A program made the translations under genes and the position numbers. The notes below the pieces were generated by a model that saw nothing but the letters and a program-made list of their open reading frames with translations, was not told where the DNA came from and searched no databases. From the NCBI GenBank assembly GCA_022843785.1, contig JALHMZ010000006.1:62001-126000 (forward strand): a stretch of 64,000 bases of DNA. Reading direction: 5' to 3'. Positions 17,256-26,977 of this stretch are shown here, in pieces. Source of the DNA: Nitrospira sp. Its GTDB lineage: Bacteria > Nitrospirota > Nitrospiria > Nitrospirales > Nitrospiraceae. Within the stretch, counting starts at the first letter, position 1; each line of letters starts with the position of its first letter.

Positions 17256-18098
17256 GTGACCACACCATCGGCCGGCACTCGACGATTTGATCTCCGGCGC
17301 GTCTATACCGCCGCCATCCTCATTCCAGGGGTGTATATTATTATCCGCTATCTTCCCCCCTGGTGCCTGACGCTGCTCCTCATGGTCGGTGGATCCTTGG
17401 CGTTGATGGAGCTGTACCGGATCTGTTTTCAATCCCGCCCGAACCATCTGCTAGTCGGCGCCGGCCTGGTTATCTCGGCTCTGGTGCTGGCCAGGCAACA
17501 TATGCCCTTCGGCTTGACGGAGATTCTCGCTGTTACCGCACTGGCCCTGCCGGCCGCCATGTTGCTCTCACCCGGGCCATTCGACCGCCGGCTGAGAGAT
17601 CTGGCTATTACAGCATTCGGGGTGTTGTACGTGGGGTTCACTTTGAGTACGATCGTGTCGACTCGTGCATTGCCGGCGGGCGAGTTGTTTGTCCTCTTCG
17701 TGGCCATTGTCACCTGGGCGGCAGACACCGGTGCCTATTATGCCGGAACCCTGTGGGGCAAACATCTGCTGGCACCCTCGGTGAGTCCGAAGAAAACCAT
17801 CGAAGGGGTCGGCGGCGGCCTTATCCTGTCCGTCGGCGCAGCCCTGGCGGCCTGCGCCTGGTTCGTGCCGCAGCTCTCGCTGGTCGATGCCCTCATCCTC
17901 GGTCTGCTTCTGACCGTAGCGGGCCTCTTCGGCGATCTCTGGGAGTCGATGATCAAGCGTCGCGTGGGAGTCAAAGACTCGGGAAGCATCTTGCCCGGCC
18001 ATGGTGGTATGCTGGACCGGCTCGATAGTCTCTTGTTCACCGCCCCCACCTTCTACTACTATGTGACCTGGGTTCGCGGTATCTCACCATCCCTATGA
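17256..18098 (+). CDS. cdsA: phosphatidate cytidylyltransferase
   Basis: 280-residue polytopic membrane protein. The CdsA signature is at the C terminus: GDLWESMIKRRVGVKDSGSILPGHGGMLDRLDSLL. DTGAYYAGTLWGKHLL and SPKKTIEGVGGG are also diagnostic. It converts phosphatidate and CTP to CDP-diacylglycerol for phospholipid synthesis in the inner membrane. It begins with GTG at 17256, 52 nt after uppS. Several hydrophobic helices are visible between residues 15 and 230. Confidence 0.94.
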   Translation: MTTPSAGTRRFDLRRVYTAAILIPGVYIIIRYLPPWCLTLLLMVGGSLALMELYRICFQSRPNHLLVGAGLVISALVLARQHMPFGLTEILAVTALALPAAMLLSPGPFDRRLRDLAITAFGVLYVGFTLSTIVSTRALPAGELFVLFVAIVTWAADTGAYYAGTLWGKHLLAPSVSPKKTIEGVGGGLILSVGAALAACAWFVPQLSLVDALILGLLLTVAGLFGDLWESMIKRRVGVKDSGSILPGHGGMLDRLDSLLFTAPTFYYYVTWVRGISPSL

Positions 18099-18111
18099 AA
18101 GAGGAGAGGAT

Positions 18112-19272
18112 ATGAAGTCCATCATTATCCTGGGCTCGACCGGATCGATCGGAACCAATACCCTCGATATCGTCCAGCGGTTCCCGAAAGATTTTCGAGT
18201 CGTCGGACTGACGGCAGGCGGCAACATCGAAAAACTCGAAGCGCAAATCCGTGCGTTCAATCCCCAAGTCGTCGCCGTCTCCACGGAATCCTCCGCTGCG
18301 GCGCTCCGAACACGATGTGCCGGTCTTCCGGTCGAAATTCTGGCCGGCGAGGAAGGTATCGCGCAAGTCGCCGCGATGCCGGGAGCCGAGCTCGTGATTT
18401 CAGCCATTGTAGGAGCCGCCGGACTCCTCCCGACCCTGGCTGCGATTCGCAGCGGCAAACACATCGCTCTGGCCAACAAAGAACCCATGGTCATGGCCGG
18501 CAAGTTGATGCAGGAAGAGGCGCGCAAGCACGGCGTCCGGATCTTCCCCGTCGACAGTGAACATAGCGCGATCTTTCAGTCCCTCGAAGGCCATCGGCTC
18601 GAAGACGTTCGGCGGCTGATCTTGACGGCCTCCGGCGGCGCTCTCTGGACACTGACCAAAGCACAGCTGCAAGACGTGACACCGGAGCGGGCACTTCAGC
18701 ATCCGAACTGGAAAATGGGTTCGAAAATCACGATCGACTCGGCCACCCTGATGAACAAAGGGCTGGAAGTGGTGGAAGCCCGCTGGCTGTTCGACATCGG
18801 GGAGTCCCGCATCGATGTCTTGATCCACCGGGAAAGCATTATCCATTCACTGGTTGAGTACGAGGACCGATCGATGATCGCCCAACTGGGACTGCCCGAT
18901 ATGCGAACGCCAATTTCGTATGCGATGCGGTATCCGGAGCGGATGTCGCTGGATTTGCCGTCGCTGGATTTGACCGAAATCGGCAAGCTGACCTTCTGCA
19001 AACCAGACCACGACCGGTTCCCATGTCTCAACCTCGGTTACGAATCGCTTCGAATCGGGGGCACGATGCCTGCGGCCATGAATGCCGCCAATGAAGTCGC
19101 CGTCGACGCGTTCCTCAACGGCGGCCTCCGGTTCATCGAAATCGCCGATGTCATCCGCAATACGATGCACGCCCATACCCATCGGGAAATCATCGGCCTT
19201 GAGGATGCCCTGGAAGCCGACCGCTGGGCCAGAGAGAAAGCGGGATCCCTCGTCCATGCATTGCCACGCTGA
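18112..19272 (+). CDS. dxr: 1-deoxy-D-xylulose 5-phosphate reductoisomerase
   Basis: 386-residue DXR. N-terminal NADPH-binding motif IILGSTGSIGTNTLDIV, metal/substrate motifs VDSEHSAIFQSLEG and LTASGGALW, then KMGSKITIDSATLMNKGLEVVEA and the C-terminal MNAANEVAVDAFL. It catalyses the committed step of the MEP pathway, supplying isoprenoid precursors for the UppS and HpnD products encoded in the window. AGAGGAGAGG ribosome binding site; 13 nt after cdsA, so co-transcribed. The loop reads ASGGALW where many DXRs have ASGGPF. Confidence 0.96.
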   Translation: MKSIIILGSTGSIGTNTLDIVQRFPKDFRVVGLTAGGNIEKLEAQIRAFNPQVVAVSTESSAAALRTRCAGLPVEILAGEEGIAQVAAMPGAELVISAIVGAAGLLPTLAAIRSGKHIALANKEPMVMAGKLMQEEARKHGVRIFPVDSEHSAIFQSLEGHRLEDVRRLILTASGGALWTLTKAQLQDVTPERALQHPNWKMGSKITIDSATLMNKGLEVVEARWLFDIGESRIDVLIHRESIIHSLVEYEDRSMIAQLGLPDMRTPISYAMRYPERMSLDLPSLDLTEIGKLTFCKPDHDRFPCLNLGYESLRIGGTMPAAMNAANEVAVDAFLNGGLRFIEIADVIRNTMHAHTHREIIGLEDALEADRWAREKAGSLVHALPR

Positions 19273-19347
19273 CAGAAAATATATGAATTCTGAAAGATCA
19301 ATGTTACAGTTACCGTAGTTTCTTCATATTCACACTGGACGATCACG

Positions 19348-20739
19348 ATGTTATCCGCTTTTACCTGGTCACCCGACACCCTCTGGCTGCTGATGCAGAA
19401 AGCCTGGTGGTTTCTCGTCGTTCTTGGTGTGCTCGTCGCCTTCCATGAACTCGGCCATTTTCTCGCCGCCCGATGGGTCGGCGTGAAGGTCCTGAAATTC
19501 TCGATCGGCTTCGGCCCTAAATTGTTCGGACGGCAGGCCGGGGAAACGGAATATTTATTGTCGGCTATCCCGCTGGGCGGCTATGTCAAACTATTCGGCG
19601 AGGACGAAGCGGAAGCCACGACTCCGGAAGACCGGCGGCGATCGTTTGTCCATCAAGGCCTCTGGGGAAAAGTGCTCATCGTCGCGGCAGGCCCAGGATT
19701 CAATTTTATCCTTGCCTATTTGATCTTTGCCGGGTGGCTCTCAACGGGAGCTCCGCTGTTCGTACCGACTTTTCGCGATCTCAGCGCCGATATCGAGGCC
19801 CTGGTCCCGGGATCACCGGCTGCGACAGCCGGAATGGAAGTCGGAGACCGGGTCGTTTCGGTCAACGGCAAGGATATCTCTACTAAAACCGAGTTGCTCG
19901 ATGTGGTGGCAAAGAGCAATGGGCAACCGATCGCGCTCCAAATACGCCGCGATGGGCAGGCCAAACCGATGACCGTGACACCTCAGCGTGTCCCGGGAGA
20001 GCCTGCGGCCGGGGAAGAACCGCTTTATACGATCGGTGTCGAGGAAATGCCTCCGCTTGTGACGTCGGTCATGCAGGGTCTTCCCGCTTCCATGGCCGGA
20101 TTCCAACCCGGTGACCGGGTCGTCAGTATCGAAGGACAGACCATTTACACCTGGGCCCAGATGACAACACAGGTCAAGGAACACCCGCAAAAGCCGTTGC
20201 GTATGGAGGTTCTCCGCGATGGACAGCGCATCGCCCTCACCGTGACGCCAACGGCTGAGAAGGTCACTGCGAACGGACAATCCATCGAAATTGGAAAAAT
20301 CGGCATCTCCGGACCAGGCCGCTCGTTGATGCGCTCCGATAATGCACTGGAGGCGGTCTACCATGGATTGGGAGCCACCTGGGGCTGGACCGAACTGACC
20401 GCGATCGGCCTGTATAAAATGATCGTCGGGGATATTTCGAGCAAGAATATCGGCGGACCGCTCACAATCGCCAACATCTCCGGCGAAGCTGCTGCGCAGG
20501 GCGCCTCCAGCGTCGTGTTCTTAATCGCGATCTTGAGCATCAACCTCGGCGTGCTCAACCTGCTGCCGATCCCTATTCTCGACGGCGGCCACTTGCTCTT
20601 TTTCTTGATTGAAGGCATTCTGCGCAAACCGCTCGGCGAACGCCAGCGGGAAATCGCGCAACAAGCAGGGCTGGTCCTGCTGGTCGGCGTCATGATCTTT
20701 GCCTTCTGGAACGATTTGGAACGAATCTTCTCCCGCTAA
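19348..20739 (+). CDS. rseP: site-2 protease RseP (RIP metalloprotease)
   Basis: 463 residues. The zinc motif FHELGHFLAARWVGVKV sits in the first membrane helix (HELGH at about 33), followed by KFSIGFGPKLFG. Two PDZ domains follow (about 130-215 with AATAGMEVGDRVVSVNG, and 225-310 with SMAGFQPGDRVVSIEG), then the NLLPIPILDGGHLLFF motif near residue 405, which supplies the third metal ligand. It performs intramembrane cleavage of anti-sigma factors and remnant signal peptides. The two-PDZ form is the proteobacterial RseP layout. Next gene starts 6 nt downstream. Confidence 0.94.
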   Translation: MLSAFTWSPDTLWLLMQKAWWFLVVLGVLVAFHELGHFLAARWVGVKVLKFSIGFGPKLFGRQAGETEYLLSAIPLGGYVKLFGEDEAEATTPEDRRRSFVHQGLWGKVLIVAAGPGFNFILAYLIFAGWLSTGAPLFVPTFRDLSADIEALVPGSPAATAGMEVGDRVVSVNGKDISTKTELLDVVAKSNGQPIALQIRRDGQAKPMTVTPQRVPGEPAAGEEPLYTIGVEEMPPLVTSVMQGLPASMAGFQPGDRVVSIEGQTIYTWAQMTTQVKEHPQKPLRMEVLRDGQRIALTVTPTAEKVTANGQSIEIGKIGISGPGRSLMRSDNALEAVYHGLGATWGWTELTAIGLYKMIVGDISSKNIGGPLTIANISGEAAAQGASSVVFLIAILSINLGVLNLLPIPILDGGHLLFFLIEGILRKPLGERQREIAQQAGLVLLVGVMIFAFWNDLERIFSR

Positions 20740-20745
20740 GCCTCC

Positions 20746-22452
20746 ATGAAAACCTCTCAGATGCTCATCCCTACTCTGCGGGAAGATCCCGGTGAGGCCG
20801 AAACTGTCAGCCACCGGCTTATGTTGCGCGCCGGCCTGATCAGAAAAACGGCGGCCGGCATCTATACCTATCTTCCACTGGGTCTGCGGGTCATCCGGAA
20901 AATTGAACAGATCATTCGGGAAGAAATGAATCGGACCGGCGCGCAGGAGCTGCTGATGCCCATCGCCTCCCCGGCCGAATTATGGAAAGAGACCGGCCGC
21001 TGGGAGTACTACGGCAAAGAACTCCTTCGCTTCAAAGACCGTCACGAGCGAGACTTCTGCCTCGGCCCCACGCATGAAGAGGTCATCACCGATCTGTTCA
21101 GGCGTGAAGTGCGGTCCTATCGACAGTTGCCGCTGAATCTTTACCAGATTCAGACGAAGTTTCGCGATGAAATCCGCCCCCGATTCGGGCTGATGCGCGG
21201 GCGTGAATTCATCATGAAAGATGCTTACAGTTTTGATGGCGACGAAGCCGGCGCGAGGGCCAGTTACCAGAAGATGTACGACGCCTATACCAGAATCTTC
21301 ACCCGATGCGGTCTTACCTTTCGGGCAGTCGAAGCCGATACGGGCCTGATCGGAGGCGATGTCTCGCACGAGTTCATGGTCTTGGCTGAAACCGGCGAAG
21401 CCACAGTGGCATACAGCGACCAGGGCTCCTATGCCGCCAATCTCGAACGGGCGGAAGTCCTTCCGCCGTTAGATATCGATGACGCCCCGTTACGCCTCTT
21501 ATCCCCGGTCACCACCCCACACTGTCGGACAGTGGAAGAAGTCACGGCGTTCCTGAAGATTGCTCCCCGGCAATTGGTCAAAACACTGATCTACGCCGCG
21601 GACAAAGAAACCGTCGCCGTGCTCATTCGAGGGGATCACGAACTCAATGAAGTCAAACTTGCCAGGCTGCTGCATGCGACAGACGTACGGCTGGCTGAAC
21701 CAGAGGCTGTCAAAATCCTCACAGGTGCCCCCGTGGGATTCGCCGGTCCAATTGGACTGCCTGGAGTGCGTATCGTAGCGGATCATACCATCCAGCGAAT
21801 GAGAAACTTCGTCGTCGGAGCCAACCGAGCCGACACGCACTATGTGGATGCCAATGGGGACCGCGATTTCAAGGTCGATCAATTCGCAGATCTTCGCAAC
21901 GCGCAAACCGGCGACCCTTCGCCGCGCGGAACTGGTTCGTTGACGCTTGCCAAAGGCATCGAAGTCGGACAGGTCTTTCTGCTAGGAACGAAATACAGCA
22001 AGAGCATGAATGCGACAATCCTGGACGACAAGGGCCAAGAACGCCTTGCCATCATGGGGTGCTACGGCATCGGCGTCGGCCGCACTGCGGCAGCGGCGAT
22101 TGAGCAGAATCACGACGACAAAGGCATCATCTGGCCGTTCCCGATCGCTCCCTTCCATGTCCATCTCCTGGCCGTCAGTCAATCGGCAACGACCGCCGAA
22201 GCCGCAGCCCGCCTCTATGAAGAATTGCTCGCAGGAGGCTTCGAAGTCCTGTGGGACGATCGCAATGACCGAGCCGGAGTCAAATTCAACGATGCTGACT
22301 TGATCGGTGCGCCGTTCCAAATCGTGGTGGGAGACAAAGGGCTTGCCGATGGCGTTGTGGAGGTCAAAGTTCGGCGAAGCGGAGTGAAGTCCCGCGTTGC
22401 TCCGTCGGACGTCGTTGCCCACCTGCGTGCCGCATCCGGTCACGCCGGCTGA
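20746..22452 (+). CDS. proS: prolyl-tRNA synthetase (bacterial type)
   Basis: 568-residue class II aminoacyl-tRNA synthetase of the long bacterial type. Motif 1 lies in LMLRAGLIRKTAAGIYTYLPLGLRVIRKIEQI, motif 2 in NLYQIQTKFRDEIRPRFGLMRGREFIMKDAYSF, the editing INS domain occupies roughly residues 230-390 (APRQLVKTLIYAADKE), motif 3 is GCYGIGVGRTAAAAIEQNHD, and the anticodon-binding domain ends the protein. It starts 6 nt after rseP. Full length. Confidence 0.96.
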   Translation: MKTSQMLIPTLREDPGEAETVSHRLMLRAGLIRKTAAGIYTYLPLGLRVIRKIEQIIREEMNRTGAQELLMPIASPAELWKETGRWEYYGKELLRFKDRHERDFCLGPTHEEVITDLFRREVRSYRQLPLNLYQIQTKFRDEIRPRFGLMRGREFIMKDAYSFDGDEAGARASYQKMYDAYTRIFTRCGLTFRAVEADTGLIGGDVSHEFMVLAETGEATVAYSDQGSYAANLERAEVLPPLDIDDAPLRLLSPVTTPHCRTVEEVTAFLKIAPRQLVKTLIYAADKETVAVLIRGDHELNEVKLARLLHATDVRLAEPEAVKILTGAPVGFAGPIGLPGVRIVADHTIQRMRNFVVGANRADTHYVDANGDRDFKVDQFADLRNAQTGDPSPRGTGSLTLAKGIEVGQVFLLGTKYSKSMNATILDDKGQERLAIMGCYGIGVGRTAAAAIEQNHDDKGIIWPFPIAPFHVHLLAVSQSATTAEAAARLYEELLAGGFEVLWDDRNDRAGVKFNDADLIGAPFQIVVGDKGLADGVVEVKVRRSGVKSRVAPSDVVAHLRAASGHAG

Positions 22453-22693
22453 CGCACTCCATAAACTCTCCCTTCAGGGCTATTGCCGCTCCACATTTCC
22501 TTTTTCTCCACTCACGCTCGGCCCATTTTCTCTCGAACAAAGTTGGCTTTTCCTTGCCTTCCCATTCCATTGGGCTACACTGAAACACGGTTCCCAGACA
22601 AGAACCCGTTCTCGGCTCACCCTGCACGAGACTGTCGCACCGGCCTTCGGATCGCAGATCGATCAGGCCATAAGGAGCTCACAAGGTACGCGT

Positions 22694-24994
22694 ATGGCTC
22701 AGAACCTTGAAGACCTGCAACTACGGGTTGAGCGCACGGAACACGTCAAACGGATTATTACTCAAATCCAGGCCGCCAACAATCTTGACCACATTGTTCT
22801 CGACCTTCACAAAGACATTCTGAGCCTCTTCGATGCCGAAGACGTGACGCTGTTCGTCTTCGATCCAGAAAAGAAAGAGATCTTCTCAAAAGTCCCCAGC
22901 CTCGATACCGTTGAAGAAGTCCGTACTCCCATCACCGAACAGAGTCTGGCGGGCTTCTGCGCCAAATACCTTCGCCCCGTCAACATCGTCGATGCCTACA
23001 ACGCTGCGGAACTCAAGACGATCCATCCCTCGCTGCTTCATGACAACGCATACGACAAGCGCACCGGGTTCAAAACCAAGCAAGTACTGACCTACCCCAT
23101 CGTCGCCGACAACAAATATCTGATGGGTGTCCTCCAACTCCTGAACAAAAAGAACGGCACTCGCTTCACGAGAAAAGATGAAGAAGCAGTCGCAGAAATC
23201 GCGAAGGCGATCGGCACCGCGTTCTTCAATCTCCGGAAAGCCGTCAAAAAGAATCCGACCAAGTTCGATCTCCTGCTGAGCAGCAACCGCATCACACAAA
23301 ACGACCTCGATAATGCCCTGGCTGAATCGCGCAAACCCAACAGCGATCTCGAAAGCATTCTCATCGAGAGATATAAGGTCCCGAAGCTCGACATCGGCAA
23401 GTCGCTCGCGCAATTCTACAAGTGCCCCTACATCGAATACAGTGAGCGCACACTTGTCGACATCGAACTGCTCAAGAATCTCAATGTCGACTACCTGAAG
23501 AAAAACCATTGGATGCCGCTGAAGCGGGATCGGGCATCGGTTGAAATATTGACTGACGACCCCGGCAATCTCGACCGGGTACAAGATATCAAGCGCACAT
23601 TCCCCGGCCTCACTATCCGTTTCGCCGTGAGTCTTCGGCGAGACATTGCGCAATTTCTCGGCTCTTCGACAGGGACAGGGGACGCGGGAGGACGGAAACT
23701 CGACGAAAACGTCTCCGACATTCTCGGTGAACTCGTCACCGAAGCGCAAGCCGAGGCCACGGAGGAGGCCGCCGGATCAGGGCTGGACGAAAACGACAGC
23801 GCAATCGTGCGCCTGGCCAACCAGATTATCGCCGACGCCTACCGGCAAAACGCATCGGACATCCACATCGAGCCCTACGGAGAAAAGCGCGAGACGCTCG
23901 TTCGTTTCCGGGTAGACGGCGACTGTTTCGAATATATGAAAATTCCCCAGAGCTACCGGCGCGCCATTGTCTCACGGCTCAAGATCATGGCCAGTCTGGA
24001 CATCGCAGAACGCCGCAAGCCTCAGGACGGCAAGATCAAATTCAAACTCTCCGAGTCGAGAGAGATCGAGCTTCGTGTCGCAACCCTTCCCACGGCCGGA
24101 TATAACGAAGACGTGGTGATGCGTATCCTGGCGGCCAGCGAGCCTCTGCCTCTCGACAAAATGGGATTCTCCGACCGTAATCTTAAGGAACTCAAAGCCA
24201 TCTCTGAAAAACCCTACGGCATCATTCTCTGCGTAGGGCCGACCGGATCCGGAAAAACGACCACCCTTCACTCCGTCCTTGGAAACATCAACACACCGGA
24301 TATTAAAATCTGGACGGCGGAAGACCCAGTCGAAATCACACAATACGGGTTGCGCCAGGTCCAGGTTCAACCGAAGATCGGCTTCACCTTTGCCACGGCC
24401 ATGCGTGCATTCCTCCGCGCCGACCCCGATGTCATCATGGTCGGAGAAATGCGGGATAAGGAAACAGCCGATACGGGCATTGAGGCCTCTCTCACCGGCC
24501 ACTTGGTCTTGAGTACCTTGCATACGAACAGCGCGGTCGAAACCGTCACCCGTTTGCTCGATATGGGCTGCGATCCGTTCAGCTTCGCGGATGCGATGCT
24601 CGGTGTGCTCGCGCAACGTCTCGCACGCCGCATCTGCAAGGACTGCAAGGAGCAGTATGTCGGCACGCCTGAGGAATACGCGGACCTCAGGGCGGCGTAC
24701 GGGGAGGAGTATTGGGACAAGCTCGGCATCAAGCAAGACCCCACGTTTCGCTTGTCGCGAGGCAAGGGGTGCGAGACGTGCAACCGATCTGGCTTCAAAG
24801 GCCGCGTCGCCCTCCACGAATTGCTGCTCGGATCCGATCAGATGAAGCGCATGGTCCAGCAAAAGGCCCGTACTGAGGACATGCTTAAGACTGCCCTAGC
24901 GGAAGGCATGACCACCCTCGTGCAAGACGGCATACAGAAGGTACTTCAGGGCCTCACCACCCACAAGGAAGTCAAAGCGGTCGCCATCAAATAG
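22694..24994 (+). CDS. GAF-domain GspE/PilB-type secretion ATPase
   Basis: 766 residues. An N-terminal GAF-like domain (about 15-185; DAEDVTLFVFDPEKKEIFSKV, VLTYPIVADNKYLMGVLQLLNKK) precedes a GspE N-terminal/MshEN-like domain (about 190-300; ITQNDLDNALAE, FYKCPYIEYSE) and the type II/IV ATPase core with Walker A GPTGSGKTTTLHS near 516, Walker B DPDVIMVGEMRD, the His box LTGHLVLSTLHTNSA, and a tetracysteine zinc site CKDCKEQ...CETCNRSGFKGR. It powers pilus or type II secretion assembly; no pilin or secretin genes are adjacent. ATG at 22694 was chosen over a long unsupported 5' extension. Confidence 0.88.
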   Translation: MAQNLEDLQLRVERTEHVKRIITQIQAANNLDHIVLDLHKDILSLFDAEDVTLFVFDPEKKEIFSKVPSLDTVEEVRTPITEQSLAGFCAKYLRPVNIVDAYNAAELKTIHPSLLHDNAYDKRTGFKTKQVLTYPIVADNKYLMGVLQLLNKKNGTRFTRKDEEAVAEIAKAIGTAFFNLRKAVKKNPTKFDLLLSSNRITQNDLDNALAESRKPNSDLESILIERYKVPKLDIGKSLAQFYKCPYIEYSERTLVDIELLKNLNVDYLKKNHWMPLKRDRASVEILTDDPGNLDRVQDIKRTFPGLTIRFAVSLRRDIAQFLGSSTGTGDAGGRKLDENVSDILGELVTEAQAEATEEAAGSGLDENDSAIVRLANQIIADAYRQNASDIHIEPYGEKRETLVRFRVDGDCFEYMKIPQSYRRAIVSRLKIMASLDIAERRKPQDGKIKFKLSESREIELRVATLPTAGYNEDVVMRILAASEPLPLDKMGFSDRNLKELKAISEKPYGIILCVGPTGSGKTTTLHSVLGNINTPDIKIWTAEDPVEITQYGLRQVQVQPKIGFTFATAMRAFLRADPDVIMVGEMRDKETADTGIEASLTGHLVLSTLHTNSAVETVTRLLDMGCDPFSFADAMLGVLAQRLARRICKDCKEQYVGTPEEYADLRAAYGEEYWDKLGIKQDPTFRLSRGKGCETCNRSGFKGRVALHELLLGSDQMKRMVQQKARTEDMLKTALAEGMTTLVQDGIQKVLQGLTTHKEVKAVAIK

Positions 24995-25187
24995 CACGGA
25001 ACCGCGGAAAAGACCCCGCGACTTCATGAGGATGTCCCGCCGGCTGCGACACAAGCCGGACGGGGTACGAAATACTGCGATCGGTACTGTATCTCAACAC
25101 GGCTCTTCACCTCATCTCTTCATCTTTCCTTCGTATTTCTGTACAATTTCAACTCCATGGCTCAAGAGACGTGAAGGAGATTCGCTC

Positions 25188-26423
25188 ATGCGGTGTCTTC
25201 CTATTTCTGCCGCACTCATGCTGCTGTTGCTGTCCGGCTGCGAAACAACTGACAAAACGCTTTCGACGGCGGAGCAATTACTCCGATCAACCACAGGCCG
25301 AACAGTGATCGATCTCGCACAGGGAAAAGCTCCCAAGCAAATCCTCAAGGAACGAGTGGAGATCTACCAGAGAAATCCCGAAGCGGCCATACGGGATCTG
25401 CGGGCCGTACAGCGAGACTTTGAAACTCTCATGGACGCCTTGACAGGCAAGGTGAGAAAGACATGGGGCGAGAAAGAAATCAAACTCCCGGAACAGAAGC
25501 GCTACGTAAAATACACTCAGAACTATATGAGCCGGGCGGTCGTCGATTTCGACAAAGGGACTGTGCTCATTGAAACACTCGATGAGAAGCAACCGAAAGC
25601 CAGCCTCAAAAACGCTATCGTCACGACCATCCTGACACCGAATGATCCTCGAGCCGTCGATCTCTTTTCAGACAAAGCCGTGTCGCTCACGGGCGACAAG
25701 GACCCCTATCTCCTGGGACTCGTCGCGGATCACCAAAACAACCCCATTCGGACACCAGAAAATGCCGAACGATTTGCCGACTACGTCATCGAGCGCCAGG
25801 CTAAAACTCGATCTGTTGACTTGAACGGCACTTCGAAGACCGCACTGTTTGCCACCATTCCAATGGTCGCAAACTTCAACAACCGGCAGGCCGACAAATA
25901 CCGGCCTGTCGTCAACAGATTCGCCGAACAGTACCGTATCAGCCCAAGCCTCGTCTTCGCCGTGATCAGAACGGAAAGCAATTTCAATCCCTTTGCTGTG
26001 AGCTCCGCTCCGGCCTATGGTCTGATGCAGCTCGTGCCGACGAGCGGAGGCCGGGACGCCTTTCGCAAGGTTACGGGCCAAGACACTGCGCCCTCGCGCG
26101 ATTATCTCTTCGATCCGGAAAACAACATCGAGTTAGGTGTCGCCTATTTGAACGTTCTGTCGTATACCCTGCTGGAACAGATCGACAATACAATCTCGCG
26201 AGAATACTGCGTGATTTCGGCGTACAATACCGGTCCACGCAATGTATATAAGGCATTCGCTTCGGATTCTGTCTCCGCGCTCAACACGATTAATGGACTC
26301 GAGCCACCTGCCGTCTATGACCGGTTGCGTGGCAACCTACCCTACCAGGAAACCAGAGAATATCTGGTCAAGGTCGTGACCTTCCGTAAACAATTCATCG
26401 CTCCGACGGAAAGCACCCCTTAG
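25188..26423 (+). CDS. mltC: membrane-bound lytic murein transglycosylase C-like lipoprotein
   Basis: 411 residues. A lipoprotein signal peptide (MRCLPISAALMLLLLSGC) is followed by an MltC-type N-terminal domain (about 60-200; RYVKYTQNYMSRAVVDFDKG, IVTTILTPNDPRAVDLFSD) and a C-terminal SLT lysozyme-like domain with RTESNFNPFAVSSAPAYGLMQL, whose Glu is catalytic, and YCVISAYNTGPRNVYKAF. It cleaves peptidoglycan to 1,6-anhydro muropeptides from the outer membrane. GAAGGAG ribosome binding site fixes the ATG at 25188. Monocistronic or downstream of the GspE-like gene (193-nt gap). Confidence 0.9.
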   Translation: MRCLPISAALMLLLLSGCETTDKTLSTAEQLLRSTTGRTVIDLAQGKAPKQILKERVEIYQRNPEAAIRDLRAVQRDFETLMDALTGKVRKTWGEKEIKLPEQKRYVKYTQNYMSRAVVDFDKGTVLIETLDEKQPKASLKNAIVTTILTPNDPRAVDLFSDKAVSLTGDKDPYLLGLVADHQNNPIRTPENAERFADYVIERQAKTRSVDLNGTSKTALFATIPMVANFNNRQADKYRPVVNRFAEQYRISPSLVFAVIRTESNFNPFAVSSAPAYGLMQLVPTSGGRDAFRKVTGQDTAPSRDYLFDPENNIELGVAYLNVLSYTLLEQIDNTISREYCVISAYNTGPRNVYKAFASDSVSALNTINGLEPPAVYDRLRGNLPYQETREYLVKVVTFRKQFIAPTESTP

Positions 26424-26566
26424 ACGCCGGCCAGACACAAGCCATTCTCTATAGAAACCGTGCTGTATTGGATATTACCTCGGCAGACCAAAGACTCTGA
26501 ATCTACAGATGGAAGCAGGAAGTGAACGTGTGTCGATACACGAGTGAAGTCCGGGCACGGAGATGG

Positions 26567-26971
26567 TTAAGAAACAGACACAGCCCTGGGCTTTGATGAA
26601 TAGTCCATGAACTTCTGCAACCGCGTATCGACCGCTGGTGAAAGCCCATCAAACTCCACGCCATAGGTCTGCTCCTTACCCCACCGCACCGTTGCAAGTT
26701 CGATAAATGTCGCAGACGGATGGTTCGGCAACTGCAAGCTTAGCGTGATTCGATCGCCCGGCGAGATGACGGCCTCGGTCATCACACGGGCACCCTTTGT
26801 GGAAACGTCGTAGACAACACCCAAATCTCCGGGATCGACGGCCGGCCAACGGCGCTTCAGGCCGACAACAGAAAATGAGCAGGGAAAGGGCGCCAAAACT
26901 CGAACGCGAGGATGCCGTCGCAATTGAGTGATCGCCTGTCCGGGTGTCGGCACAGCGCGTTTCTTGTCCAT
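26567..26971 (-). CDS. PilZ domain protein 1
   Basis: 134-residue single PilZ domain protein. The c-di-GMP-binding signature appears as RRHPRV near residue 18 and DVSTKGARVMTE around 57-68 (D/NxSxxG). A beta-barrel follows with PGDRITLSLQLP and the TVRWGKEQTYGVEF strand. It probably binds cyclic di-GMP and adjusts a surface or motility function. It lies directly downstream of a paralogous PilZ gene (6-nt gap), and both are near a GspE/PilB-like ATPase, a class often tuned by c-di-GMP. Confidence 0.85.
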   Translation of the reverse strand: MDKKRAVPTPGQAITQLRRHPRVRVLAPFPCSFSVVGLKRRWPAVDPGDLGVVYDVSTKGARVMTEAVISPGDRITLSLQLPNHPSATFIELATVRWGKEQTYGVEFDGLSPAVDTRLQKFMDYSSKPRAVSVS

Positions 26972-26977
26972 GCGCTC

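Noticed and set aside
22397..22693. N-terminal extension of the GspE-like ATPase
   Set aside because: Overlaps proS and reads as low-complexity sequence; the ATG at 22694 is the better start.
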